Positions 16,925 to 25,176 of a DNA stretch of 64,000 nt are shown piece after piece. Below the pieces are notes generated by a model that worked only from the letters and a program-made list of their open reading frames with translations, was not told the origin of the DNA and did not search any database. The translations under genes and the position numbers were made by a program. This DNA comes from Candidatus Krumholzibacteriota bacterium (GTDB lineage: Bacteria; Krumholzibacteriota; Krumholzibacteriia; Krumholzibacteriales; Krumholzibacteriaceae). The DNA is taken from assembly GCA_016932415.1 (NCBI GenBank), contig JAFGCX010000027.1, positions 1 to 64,000 of the forward strand. Reading direction: 5' to 3'. The number at the start of each line of letters is the position of its first letter. Position 1 is the stretch's first letter.

Positions 16925-17911
16925 ATGGGGAAAAAAACGTTGAAGATCGCTGGAATGATCCTGGCAGCGGGGTTCGGAAAGAGGATGAGGTCTATTACTT
17001 CCTTCATCCCAAAACCGCTATTGCCCGTGCTCGGAGTTCCAATGATCGCCATCAACGCTGAAAAACTCTCTTCAGCGGGAGCATCTGTCCTCCACGTCAA
17101 TATTCATCACCTTGCCGATGATATCGAAAAGATAGTTAAGAAAGAAAAATGGCCGATGACCCTCCACCGCGAGAAGACCCTGCTTGATACGGGAGGCGGA
17201 ATCGGTAATATGGCGCTCTCTCTCGGCGACGAGGAACTCATTCTTCTTACAAATTCCGATATATTGACCAATATCCCTTTTCAGCCGGCCATCAGGTACC
17301 ACATTGAGAGAAAAGCCCTTTTTACGATGATCCTTACCGGAGAAGACCTGTCACTTCCCGTATCTCACCGTCCGCCGCTTCACGTTCATTGTGGCGCTGA
17401 TCGGTCCGTCCTGTCGTTCGCTCCCCTGGGCCCCGATGAGAGTGCTCCCGGTGGGTATTTTGGCTACACGGGGATGTCGGTCATATCGAGGGAAGCGATC
17501 GGATATTTCCCCCATGGAGAAAAAACAAGCCTGATAGAGGTCCTGAAGACTATAATAAAGGAGAAGCCTGGAGCAGTAGCAGGATTTGTCGTTCAGGAAA
17601 AATCGGGATTCTCCTGGGGCGAGACGGGGACGTGCTCTTCCTACCTCGATCTGCACCGAAGGATCCTTATTCATAGGGATCTTTTCTCACCCCTGCTCAA
17701 ACCGCCCCCCCTGCCGCTCCACGCCGGCAGAGGTTCTTTCATTCCCCCCGACACGCGTTGGAAGGGTTTTCTTGAGATCGGTCAGAATGTCACGATCGGA
17801 AAAGGTTGCACGCTGATCGATTGCGTCCTCCTTGAGGATTCAGTTATCGGCGATGGAATAAAACTCGAAAGGACTATCGTCTTCCCGGGAGGAGAGATGA
17901 AAGAGCAATGA
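16925..17911 (+). CDS. Sugar-1-phosphate nucleotidyltransferase, MurU-like
   Basis: A 328-residue nucleotidyltransferase. The N-terminal GT-A-like domain (about 1-235) begins with MILAAGFGKRMRSIT, the nucleotide-binding signature, followed by FIPKPLLPVLGVPMI and a metal-binding 'NSD' in LLTNSDILTNI. MurU enzymes make UDP-MurNAc from MurNAc-1-phosphate. The C-terminal 60 residues add a short left-handed beta-helix (hexapeptide repeats: FLEIGQNVTIGKGCTLIDCV), which Pseudomonas MurU does not have, so another sugar-1-phosphate is possible. The stop overlaps the ATG of the kinase gene by four bases (ATGA), and a NamZ-like gene lies upstream. The context is the main reason for favouring MurU over a glucose- or mannose-1-phosphate enzyme. 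Confidence 0.75.
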   Translation: MGKKTLKIAGMILAAGFGKRMRSITSFIPKPLLPVLGVPMIAINAEKLSSAGASVLHVNIHHLADDIEKIVKKEKWPMTLHREKTLLDTGGGIGNMALSLGDEELILLTNSDILTNIPFQPAIRYHIERKALFTMILTGEDLSLPVSHRPPLHVHCGADRSVLSFAPLGPDESAPGGYFGYTGMSVISREAIGYFPHGEKTSLIEVLKTIIKEKPGAVAGFVVQEKSGFSWGETGTCSSYLDLHRRILIHRDLFSPLLKPPPLPLHAGRGSFIPPDTRWKGFLEIGQNVTIGKGCTLIDCVLLEDSVIGDGIKLERTIVFPGGEMKEQ

Positions 17912-18936
17912 AAGATATGGAAAATATCATCAATCAGTATCTCCAGACTGCGATCCGGTTGACAGGCGGGCTTCCTGGTGGCCCTTTTTCCCTCGATTCG
18001 ACTTTCGACATCATAGCCGGAGGCGGCTCAGACAGGTTTTTTCTCAGAATAAAGGATGACAGGCGAAGCATAGTAGCGATGATACAATCTGGCGGGCCGG
18101 ATGAATTTTCACGCTATATCGCGATCGGGGATTTCCTGAGAAAAAACGGGATCGCCGTTCCCGAATTCTACGCATTCGATCATGGCGCCGGCATCCTTTT
18201 GATGGAGGATCTCGGCTCACTCCATCTTGAAGACGCGCTTGAAGGAGCCAGCAGCGAAACTGAACTTTCCTTCTACCGCGAGTCGATGGAGATCCTTTTC
18301 AGGTTCCAGACCTCGGTGAAAAAAATGATGGCGGAGACAGGGATGCTCTCCGAAACGGTCTTCAACGAGGAAAAACTGCTCGGTGAAACGGAATACTTCG
18401 AAAGAGAATTTCTTGGAAGGTTCTTCTCCTCTTCGATCCCGAAGGGATGGGAAGCTGAGCGCCGGAGGCTCGCCAGAGAGCTGGCCTCCGAACCCCTGGT
18501 CTTTATGCACAGGGATTTTCAGAGCAGGAACATCATGATAAAAGGAGGCGAAGCGCGGTTGATCGATTTTCAGACAGCTCACCGTGGACCTGGAATATAT
18601 GATGCCGCCTCGATCCTGAAAGATCCCTACCATCCCGTGCCGCCCGGAACAAGAAAGACCCTCCTATTGGAGTTCTACTACAGGTTGACCGAGACGGGAG
18701 CGGTAGGAGACCTCTCTTTTGAAGCTTACAGAGACAAATTCATCATCGCAGCGATCCAGCGTAATCTGCAGGCCCTTGCCGCTTTCGCTTTTCTTGGATT
18801 TGTAAAAAAGAAAAAACATTTTCTCGAATCTGTGCCGCGCGGTATCGACCTGCTCGAGGAAAGCGTCGACGAGTCGGGAGAGTTTCCCGCGATCAAAGCT
18901 ATAATCAGTGAGTCGCGGGAGAAACTCGATATGTAA
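17908..18936 (+). CDS. AmgK-like anomeric sugar kinase (phosphotransferase family)
   Basis: A 342-residue protein of the aminoglycoside phosphotransferase (APH) kinase fold. Seen are the glycine-rich nucleotide loop GGGSDRFFLRI, the hinge segment GILLMEDLGSLHLEDAL, the catalytic loop MHRDFQSRNIMI (Brenner HxDxxxxN) and the metal site LIDFQTAHRGPGIYD. AmgK phosphorylates MurNAc or GlcNAc at C1. The start codon overlaps the preceding nucleotidyltransferase stop (ATGA), implying translational coupling, exactly the AmgK/MurU pairing known from cell-wall recycling. Together with NamZ upstream this gives release, 1-phosphorylation and uridylylation of MurNAc, bypassing early peptidoglycan synthesis. 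Whether the true substrate is MurNAc cannot be seen from the sequence. Confidence 0.8.
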   Translation: MKDMENIINQYLQTAIRLTGGLPGGPFSLDSTFDIIAGGGSDRFFLRIKDDRRSIVAMIQSGGPDEFSRYIAIGDFLRKNGIAVPEFYAFDHGAGILLMEDLGSLHLEDALEGASSETELSFYRESMEILFRFQTSVKKMMAETGMLSETVFNEEKLLGETEYFEREFLGRFFSSSIPKGWEAERRRLARELASEPLVFMHRDFQSRNIMIKGGEARLIDFQTAHRGPGIYDAASILKDPYHPVPPGTRKTLLLEFYYRLTETGAVGDLSFEAYRDKFIIAAIQRNLQALAAFAFLGFVKKKKHFLESVPRGIDLLEESVDESGEFPAIKAIISESREKLDM

Positions 18937-19011
18937 TGATAATCTCCGTGGAAGACCCGCCGCTTCGCGCAAGAGTTCTATCTCTGACGGATTACTCCCT
19001 GACTTGACTTG

Positions 19012-20079
19012 TCAATCCGCTTTTTTATCACCCGACCCGCTCGGTCCGGGCGGAAGATGTGAACCGAGCAGTACCGCTATCCACCGCGTGTCTTCACGGC
19101 TCTCCAGGACGATCTTCATCGTCACGGTCAGGACTACTGACAGAAGCATTCCGACCGGTCCGAGGACCCACCCCCAGAAAATAAGGGAAAGGAATACTAC
19201 CAGAGTCGAGAGGCCAAGTCCTTTACCCATGAATCTCGGTTCGACAAGATTGCCCATTATGAGGTTGATAAGAAGAAAAACGATCGCTACTCCCGAAGCC
19301 CTCCCAACTCCGTACTGGATTAGAGCCAGCAGGACCGGAGGTATCGCCGCTATTATCGACCCGATATTGGGAACATAGTTGAGAAGAAAGGCGAGAAGTC
19401 CCCAGAGCAGCGGATAATCGACCTGAAAGATCGAAAGCATCACGGCGACCAGCACTCCGGTTATCAGACTGATGACAGTCTTGATCGCCAGATAATTCTT
19501 TATATTCGATGTTATCCTTCCCAGCTGGGCGATGGAATCATCGGGATTTCGGAAGACTGAATGAAGTTTTGCCGGTATACTTGAGGCTTCGAGAAGCATG
19601 AATATCACCGTCAGGATAATCAGAAGCCCGTTGGTCAGGACTTCTCCGAGACTGTTGAAGAGTTTCCCGACAAGCTGCATCGCTTTCTGGGGATTGAATA
19701 CTTCGACAAGTTCGAGATTCGATATATCCATTCCCCTGCTTTCAAGCCATTTCAAAAGATTTCCGTACTGATCATTAAGAGCCGTCCCGTATTTGGGGAT
19801 GTTAGTCGAAAAATCATCTATCGAGCTGCCAAGAAGGCTTGCGATTATGAACCCGGCGAAGATCGCTCCGGCTATTATGACGACAATCGCGATCCACGCG
19901 TGGATACCCCTGTCCCTCATCCAGAAAAGAGGTGCTGAACATATTATCGATATGAAAGCGGCGAGCAGGAAAGGAACGACTATCTGCGATGACGCGCGCA
20001 GCCCCGCGACTACCACTACGAAGGCGGCTACTGTCAGAAGTGTCTGTGAAGCTCTCGATCTGTCGAACCCTGATTCCAT
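19012..20079 (-). CDS. AI-2E family transporter (TqsA/PerM-like)
   Basis: A 355-residue polytopic inner-membrane protein of the AI-2E exporter family (formerly UPF0118). Hydrophobic segments occur at about residues 13-50, 60-85, 145-170, 200-265 and 285-330, with the soluble central region usual for the family (about 85-145). The best signature is the C-terminal LLAFLLNYVPNIGSIIAAIPP, shown here in part, and LVEPRFMGKGLGLSTLVVFL. Family members have been linked to autoinducer-2 export or Na+/H+ transport; the substrate here cannot be told. It is followed on the same strand by nothing closely linked and is convergent with the kinase gene. I see no clear Shine-Dalgarno site before the ATG. Confidence 0.93.
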   Translation of the reverse strand: MESGFDRSRASQTLLTVAAFVVVVAGLRASSQIVVPFLLAAFISIICSAPLFWMRDRGIHAWIAIVVIIAGAIFAGFIIASLLGSSIDDFSTNIPKYGTALNDQYGNLLKWLESRGMDISNLELVEVFNPQKAMQLVGKLFNSLGEVLTNGLLIILTVIFMLLEASSIPAKLHSVFRNPDDSIAQLGRITSNIKNYLAIKTVISLITGVLVAVMLSIFQVDYPLLWGLLAFLLNYVPNIGSIIAAIPPVLLALIQYGVGRASGVAIVFLLINLIMGNLVEPRFMGKGLGLSTLVVFLSLIFWGWVLGPVGMLLSVVLTVTMKIVLESREDTRWIAVLLGSHLPPGPSGSGDKKAD

Positions 20080-20175
20080 GTGAGGATACTGATATGTTTT
20101 CGTGATAATGTCAACCGCTACGATCGGTCAGAAGCGAAAATGCCAGTTTTCATCAGGGGCGTCCTCATAAAAAGG

Positions 20176-20613
20176 TCACCGGTCATCCAACTCCGAAGGA
20201 AGCTTCTCAATAAAAGATCGTATCTCGTCCCTTACTCTTCTGTAATGAAAAAGGATCTTTTCTTTTTCCGTCTCCCCCGCGGCGAGGAGAGGAGGATCGT
20301 CGAAACCTCTGTGGATAAGACGGATCCTCGATGGAAAAACAGGACAGTTCTTTTCCGCGTCGGAGCAGACTGTGATCACGTAATCGAACTTTTCGGAGAG
20401 ATATTCCGTGATTTCAGTACTTTCCTGATCCGAAATATCGACTCCCGCTTCGGCCATCACTTCGACGGCATAGCGGTTCAGCCCGTGAGTCTCAAGCCCG
20501 GCGGAAAAGGCATCTATGTGGCCTGCCCATAGATGCCTCGTCCACCCTTCAGCCATCTGGCTCCTGCATGAATTTCCAGTGCAGATAAAAAGCACCCTTA
20601 TCCTGTCATCCAT
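20176..20613 (-). CDS. arsC: Arsenate reductase, thioredoxin-coupled (low-Mr PTP fold)
   Basis: A 145-residue ArsC of the low-molecular-weight tyrosine phosphatase fold, reducing arsenate to arsenite. The active loop CTGNSCR (C11, R17) is at the N-terminus, and the redox pair C83 and C90 lies in VCSDAEKNCP, matching the three catalytic cysteines of the Staphylococcus enzyme (10, 82, 89). The GFDDPP motif follows. Plain LMW phosphatases lack the C83/C90 pair, so arsenate reductase is the better call. The start has AGGAG seven bases upstream. No arsR, efflux pump or arsenite methyltransferase is adjacent. Confidence 0.93.
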   Translation of the reverse strand: MDDRIRVLFICTGNSCRSQMAEGWTRHLWAGHIDAFSAGLETHGLNRYAVEVMAEAGVDISDQESTEITEYLSEKFDYVITVCSDAEKNCPVFPSRIRLIHRGFDDPPLLAAGETEKEKILFHYRRVRDEIRSFIEKLPSELDDR

Positions 20614-20706
20614 TTTCCACTCCTGCCGGCAGCGTGTCCTTACCTTTTATCCTATGCCTGTCCCCTTACGATGTTTTATAACACTGCTTCTGCTCCCGGG
20701 GCAAAT

Positions 20707-22686
20707 CTATTTATTCTTTTCTCCTGTTTCCGGTTTGCTGCCGTCATCGCGAAGTTCAGCTATCACTTTGGCGAGATTTACCAGCCGGATGAACTCCGAT
20801 CTGTACTCGTACCTGTCATCCCCCTTGGCGCCCCTGGCAAGTTCCAGGACAGAATCAAGGTCGGCCGATCCACGATACTCAGACTCCCTCAGTATCATAC
20901 CGAACATCGCGACGGCGGCGGAGAACCTGAAGTTATTTGAAGATCTTCCGAGCGAGACGGGATCATCTTTAAGGACTTTGCTGATCAATCTGCTCTTGTC
21001 GCCCAGAGGCTCCTTGTACCTGATGTTTACAGTAAGCAGTTCGCCGGATTTTTTCGCATTTTTGCTGATCACCACGTCCTGGTACTTCAGGTTATCCTCG
21101 ATCTCGCCCTCTCCGTCCGGTCCAGGCACGATCTCATAGAGGGCAGTGACTGTATGTCCCGCGCCGATCTCACCGGCATCCTTCGTGTCATCCTCGAAAT
21201 CCTCTGTTTCAAGCATCCTGTTCTCATACCCTATCAGCCTGTACTCAGCGACCTTGGCCGGATTGAATTCAACCTGGATCTTCACGTCTTTGGCGATCGT
21301 ATAGAGAGTCGCGGTGATATCATTGACGAGGACCTTCTTCGCCTCCATGATGTTGTCTATGTAGGCGTGGTTGCCGTTACCCTTGTCGGCGAGCTGTTCG
21401 AGCCTGTGATCCTTGTAATTTCCCATTCCGAAACCGAGCACCGTGAGAAAGATCCCGTCATCGCGTTTCTTTTCGATGAATTCTATCAGCTCCGACGAAC
21501 TCGATATCCCGACGTTAAAATCGCCGTCGGTAGCGAGGATAATCCTGTTGTTTCCATCCTTTATGAGATTCTCCCTGGCCACTTCATAAGCAAGCCTGAT
21601 CCCCTCTCCCCCCGCCGTCGATCCCCCGGCCCGCAGCCTGTCGAGAGCTTCAAGGATCTTCTCCTTTTGCGATCCTCTCGTCGATGGAAGAACCAGCCCG
21701 GCCGTGCCGGCATAGACGACTATCGCCACCTGGTCGTCCTGCCCGAGTTGATTGACGAGAAGCCTGAAAGCATCCTTCAAAAGGGGAAGCTTGCTCGGTT
21801 GATCCATCGAACCCGACACGTCGAGAAGAAAAACCAGGTTGCTCGGCCTTCTGTCTTTTTCATCGAGCTCTTCTCCGCGAAGACCTATGTGCACAAGCCT
21901 GTGGTCTCTGTTCCACGGACACTCGGAAAGCTCCAAATTTATCGAAAAAGGTTCTCCTTTTCCGGGTTTTTCATAGTCGTAATCGAAATAGTTGATCAGT
22001 TCCTCTATCCTGATCGCGTCCTTGTACGGATACTGGTTGTTATTGATGAACCTTCTCATATTGGCATAAGAAGCGACATCGACGTCGATGGAGAATGTGG
22101 AAAGGGGATTGGCGATCACGCCAAGGAACCTGTTGTCGTTGATATGTTCGTACTCTTCAGTATTATATTCCGCGGGAGGGTACGGTCTTCGGATGATCCC
22201 TCCGCCAAGAGCCATATCCTTGGTCGGTTTTCCGAAAAACTGGCGGTCACTGTCCTTTACTTCGACCATTTTCATCTCACCGCCGACAATGATTTCCTGG
22301 GTCTGGCCGACAATTTCCTCTTGCAGTCTAAATTCGATCTTTACCGTCTTACCGGCGACTACTTCGACTTCCTTTTTCTCCTCGATCCTGTAACCCATCA
22401 TCATCACCTTGACTGTGTACCTGCCCGCTGGGACAGCTGCGATCAGGAACGAGCCGTCCTCCAGGGTCATCGCTCCGTACTTAGTTCCCACGATTATAAC
22501 GTTGGCGTAGGGAAGCGGTTTACCGGTCTTATTTTCGACCACCGTGCCGCTTATCTTTCCGGTCTGCGCGCCGGCCAGAAGAATCGGCGTCAGCGCGCGG
22601 TTGATTCCTCCTGTCAGGGTTGCAACGATCAAAATCGCGGCGGTTATGTATGCTGCGGCCTTCGATTGGATTGAGTGATGTCTCAT
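20707..22686 (-). CDS. Exported von Willebrand factor A protein with DUF3520 tail
   Basis: A 659-residue exported protein, start set at 22686 by AAGGAG upstream (an earlier in-frame start adds nine residues). After a signal peptide (AAAYITAAILIVATL), a carboxypeptidase-regulatory-like beta sandwich (about 45-130; GTVVENKTGKPLPYANV) precedes a vWF N-terminal region containing FSIDVDVASYANMRRFI and IRIEELINYFDYDY. The vWA domain follows with a complete MIDAS: LLDVSGSMDQPSK (DxSxS), a threonine near RAGGSTAGGEG and ATDGDFNVG. The C-terminal DUF3520 region includes VKIQVEFNPAKVAEYRLIGY. This architecture equals the YfbK family found across FCB bacteria. The function is unknown, probably metal-dependent protein binding in the periplasm or at the surface. 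A promoter lies about 250 bases upstream. Confidence 0.92.
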   Translation of the reverse strand: MRHHSIQSKAAAYITAAILIVATLTGGINRALTPILLAGAQTGKISGTVVENKTGKPLPYANVIIVGTKYGAMTLEDGSFLIAAVPAGRYTVKVMMMGYRIEEKKEVEVVAGKTVKIEFRLQEEIVGQTQEIIVGGEMKMVEVKDSDRQFFGKPTKDMALGGGIIRRPYPPAEYNTEEYEHINDNRFLGVIANPLSTFSIDVDVASYANMRRFINNNQYPYKDAIRIEELINYFDYDYEKPGKGEPFSINLELSECPWNRDHRLVHIGLRGEELDEKDRRPSNLVFLLDVSGSMDQPSKLPLLKDAFRLLVNQLGQDDQVAIVVYAGTAGLVLPSTRGSQKEKILEALDRLRAGGSTAGGEGIRLAYEVARENLIKDGNNRIILATDGDFNVGISSSSELIEFIEKKRDDGIFLTVLGFGMGNYKDHRLEQLADKGNGNHAYIDNIMEAKKVLVNDITATLYTIAKDVKIQVEFNPAKVAEYRLIGYENRMLETEDFEDDTKDAGEIGAGHTVTALYEIVPGPDGEGEIEDNLKYQDVVISKNAKKSGELLTVNIRYKEPLGDKSRLISKVLKDDPVSLGRSSNNFRFSAAVAMFGMILRESEYRGSADLDSVLELARGAKGDDRYEYRSEFIRLVNLAKVIAELRDDGSKPETGEKNK

Positions 22687-22939
22687 GATTGCTCCTTTCG
22701 TTTCTCCTGGCATGAACCGGCGAGACGATCCATGCTGTCATTTTTCATCTCGCATATTAGACCGGAAAAATCACTCCAGTGTTCCCCTCCTTCGATTTTT
22801 TTTGTGGCAGGGACAAAAATTCCGGCAGCCCCCCGGTTGCGGGGATAGCCAGAAGGACCCGGTCCGGACGATTTTCGTCCTGCGCGGGGTTTTCCGGGTA
22901 CGGTGGAATCTTTGTTGAAAAATCATCCCTTGATATTAA

Positions 22940-22968
22940 AATCTAATTATCAGAGCGCTTCCTGTCAA
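22940..22968 (-). promoter_or_regulatory. Sigma-70-type promoter of the vWA gene
   Basis: On the minus strand TTGACA (six of six) and TAGATT (four of six) are 17 bases apart, upstream of the vWA gene and just downstream of the preceding gene's terminator. Confidence 0.55.
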
Positions 22969-23010
22969 GAACCGCGGCGAGCCGGTCACGCGTCCGGACC
23001 AGCTCGCCTT

Positions 23011-23040
23011 TAAAAATAAGCGGAGATGCCAGTCATCTCC
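23011..23040 (-). terminator. Intrinsic terminator after the aldo/keto reductase gene
   Basis: On the minus strand GGAGATG and CATCTCC form a 7-base stem around a 5-base loop, 21 bases after the stop codon, followed by GCTTATTTTTA. Confidence 0.6.
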
Positions 23041-23061
23041 CGGGAGGGACTGATCGTTTAT

Positions 23062-24273
23062 CTACGCGAGGAAATCGTCCGGAACATCGCCGAGTCTCGC
23101 GATATCTGATATCTTCCCTTTTACGTCGAAACCCATCCGGCAGTCGACGCTGCATGACGCGCAGCCGCCGCAGAGACCGCTCTCCTTAAGGACCGGCCTG
23201 ATAGTCTCCTTCGCCTTGGAGAGGTTCCTGTATCCATACGCGTACATGTAACTTCTCATCATCGATGGAATATCGATGTGATTTCTGCACTGGTCGATAC
23301 ATCTTCCGCACTGGTCACAGTAGAGGCCCTGATAGCCGGCAGCGGACCCGAGCTCGAGATCTTTTTTCTCCTGCGCGCTCATCTTTAGATCGGCCATAAC
23401 GGAAATATCTTCTTCAAGCTGTTCGAAAGTGGTAAAACCGGGGATAGAGGTATGCACGTTCTCATCGCTCAGGACCCACTTCAGCGCCGCTTTCATGTTG
23501 ATCATCTTCGTGCGTTCCTTGTCCCAGTAGACTCCCGCCTGGGTCTTCATCGCGACTACGCCGATCCCTTTCTTTGCCGCCCTGGCAATAGCTTTTTTCA
23601 CTTCTTTCCAGTGAGGCTGACGGAAGTTATAGGCGGTCAAGACGACATCGTAGGAACCGCTTTCGATCATTGCGTCTATGACCTCTACTTCGTTCGTGTG
23701 GACCGATACCCCTGACGCGAGGATCCTGCCGTCCTTCTTGAGTTTTTCGAAGGCCTTCAGGACCGGTTCGTAAAGGACCGCTTCCCTGCTTGCCAGCGCG
23801 TGGGCGTGAAGGACTTCCACGTAATCGACTCCGAGCCTTTCCAGGCTGCCTTCAAAAGTCTCTATGAACGCCTCGGTCGTCGCTTCCTTCTTGAACGATC
23901 CCGTTTTCTGATCGATCGGAAGATAGACCTTCGTGCTGATCATATAGGAATCTCTCGGCCTCCCCTTGATGACCTCGCCGACGACCTTTTCATGCTCTCC
24001 GTTACCGTACGTATTGGCCGTGTCGAAATGGGTAAGCCCGGCGTCGAGAGCGGCGCTGAATATCGCCGCATCCTGGGCCTGGGCGCCGATACTTACGATC
24101 GGCACTTTTATTCCCGTTCTTCCAAGAGTCCTGTAAACGAGCTTTTTCTTTTTATTCTCTTTTTTCTCTTCCTGAGCGCCGAGGAGCGCGGGGGCCAGAG
24201 CGGCTCCAGCTATTCCGGCGATCCCCACCCTGATAAAATCTCTTCGCCCTGTCTTTAATTCTTTCTTCTCCAT
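23062..24273 (-). CDS. Tat-exported aldo/keto reductase with C-terminal ferredoxin domain
   Basis: A 403-residue protein. The N-terminus carries a twin-arginine signal (GRRDFIRVGIAGIAGAALAP, then LLGAQ), so the folded enzyme with cofactor would be exported. The aldo/keto reductase barrel (about 45-310) shows LGRTGIKVPIVSIG, HFDTANTYGNGEHEKVVGE, the tyrosine/lysine region MISTKVYLP and VVAMKTQAG. A 4Fe-4S region follows: CDQCGRCIDQCRNHIDIP and CGGCASCSVDCRMGF. The family reduces or oxidises carbonyl groups with NAD(P)H; the cysteine-rich tail suggests electron transfer to iron-sulfur centres. The start has GGAGG six bases upstream. Periplasmic members of this type are common in FCB and Planctomycetes genomes, but substrates are unknown. 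Confidence 0.92.
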   Translation of the reverse strand: MEKKELKTGRRDFIRVGIAGIAGAALAPALLGAQEEKKENKKKKLVYRTLGRTGIKVPIVSIGAQAQDAAIFSAALDAGLTHFDTANTYGNGEHEKVVGEVIKGRPRDSYMISTKVYLPIDQKTGSFKKEATTEAFIETFEGSLERLGVDYVEVLHAHALASREAVLYEPVLKAFEKLKKDGRILASGVSVHTNEVEVIDAMIESGSYDVVLTAYNFRQPHWKEVKKAIARAAKKGIGVVAMKTQAGVYWDKERTKMINMKAALKWVLSDENVHTSIPGFTTFEQLEEDISVMADLKMSAQEKKDLELGSAAGYQGLYCDQCGRCIDQCRNHIDIPSMMRSYMYAYGYRNLSKAKETIRPVLKESGLCGGCASCSVDCRMGFDVKGKISDIARLGDVPDDFLA

Positions 24274-24336
24274 TGCTGACCTCCAGACCCCTTCGGGCAG
24301 TTGTTTTGCCTGTCTCCCTAATTGATCTTTTCCCGA

Positions 24337-25059
24337 TCATCTGAAACTGAGAAAATCACTCTTTTTAAACCAGCCGGGGACTGTATATACATTCTCCGGC
24401 GGATCCTTTTCCTCGATTCCCGCTACTTCGGAAATTCCTTTCCTGGCCTGCCCCTCCGCGTACTGGGTCGATTCCGAAAAGATTTCAAGACCTTTGGCGG
24501 CCATTCTTGCTTCCCTGTAATCGTCGCTGAGATTGTTCATCCTGTAGACGGTATCATGATATTTCTCAAGAACCGCTGGATCGAACGGAAGATCGGTGGT
24601 GAACCACGAACTGATCTCGGTCTCCCTGTAGCGCGTCCCCCTGTAATCGATCCATGACACAAGGTTGTAGCAGAGGCACTCGCGACCGTCGATCTTTTTC
24701 GTTTTCCCGGCAGGTTTAACTTCCCCCTTCGTGGGATACATCGCCAGGCGCTGCATCCTCTCGGGAGATACGACCTTTGCCATGTCGAGCGGTAATTCTG
24801 TCTCAACGTACGTACTGTCACTCATCTGCATGATGGTCAAAATATTCGAAGAAAGATCAAGGATAAGATGATAATTATCGCTTATCGAAGCTATCCGTCC
24901 TTCCCCTATCCACAGCTCGCTCTCACTGTCGACCGCAGGATCGATCGTCCCGTGATGATAGCTTGCGTCAGTGTGATCTTTCATCCTGATACAGGTCTCC
25001 GCTTTCAACGATACGGCGCTGATGACAACCAGGATCGCGGTCATTATCGATTTCAGCAT
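24337..25059 (-). CDS. Exported protein of unknown function, DUF4412-like
   Basis: A 240-residue protein with a signal peptide (MTAILVVISAVSLKAE). The mature part resembles DUF4412-type beta proteins, which track or bind a lipid or small ligand in the periplasm: it has the pattern LWIGEGRIASISDNYHLILD and SNILTIMQMSDSTYVE (a cue often described as 'record current state'), and IDGRECLCYNLVSW. A helical tail follows. The match is by eye and weak. The start has GAGGG a few bases upstream. The gene sits between the aldo/keto reductase and the TraB-like gene on the same strand, with gaps of 63 and 117 bases, and may belong to the same transcript. Confidence 0.65.
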   Translation of the reverse strand: MLKSIMTAILVVISAVSLKAETCIRMKDHTDASYHHGTIDPAVDSESELWIGEGRIASISDNYHLILDLSSNILTIMQMSDSTYVETELPLDMAKVVSPERMQRLAMYPTKGEVKPAGKTKKIDGRECLCYNLVSWIDYRGTRYRETEISSWFTTDLPFDPAVLEKYHDTVYRMNNLSDDYREARMAAKGLEIFSESTQYAEGQARKGISEVAGIEEKDPPENVYTVPGWFKKSDFLSFR

Positions 25060-25176
25060 AATCCCTCACTTTCCCTGAGATCCGTCATGATACAAGAGAA
25101 ACAATTCTGCTCCAGTATCTTTGATGAAAACCTGGCAGTCAACTCTAAAACAGCGCCTTCACTGCCGGGACATTCT

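Larger units (their letters stand above)
22687..23061. other. Gap with promoter of the vWA gene and terminator of the aldo/keto reductase gene
   Basis: These 375 bases contain the terminator-like hairpin at 23011-23040 and the promoter at 22940-22968, both on the minus strand, leaving a leader of about 245 bases in front of the vWA gene. A further inverted repeat, GGCGAGC (22976-22982) with GCTCGCC (23002-23008), lies between them and has no T-run. No convincing open frame is present. Confidence 0.5.

Noticed and set aside
21154-22674. 506-codon open frame antisense to the vWA gene
   Set aside because: It mirrors the codon pattern of a clearly recognised gene and has no protein-family signal of its own.
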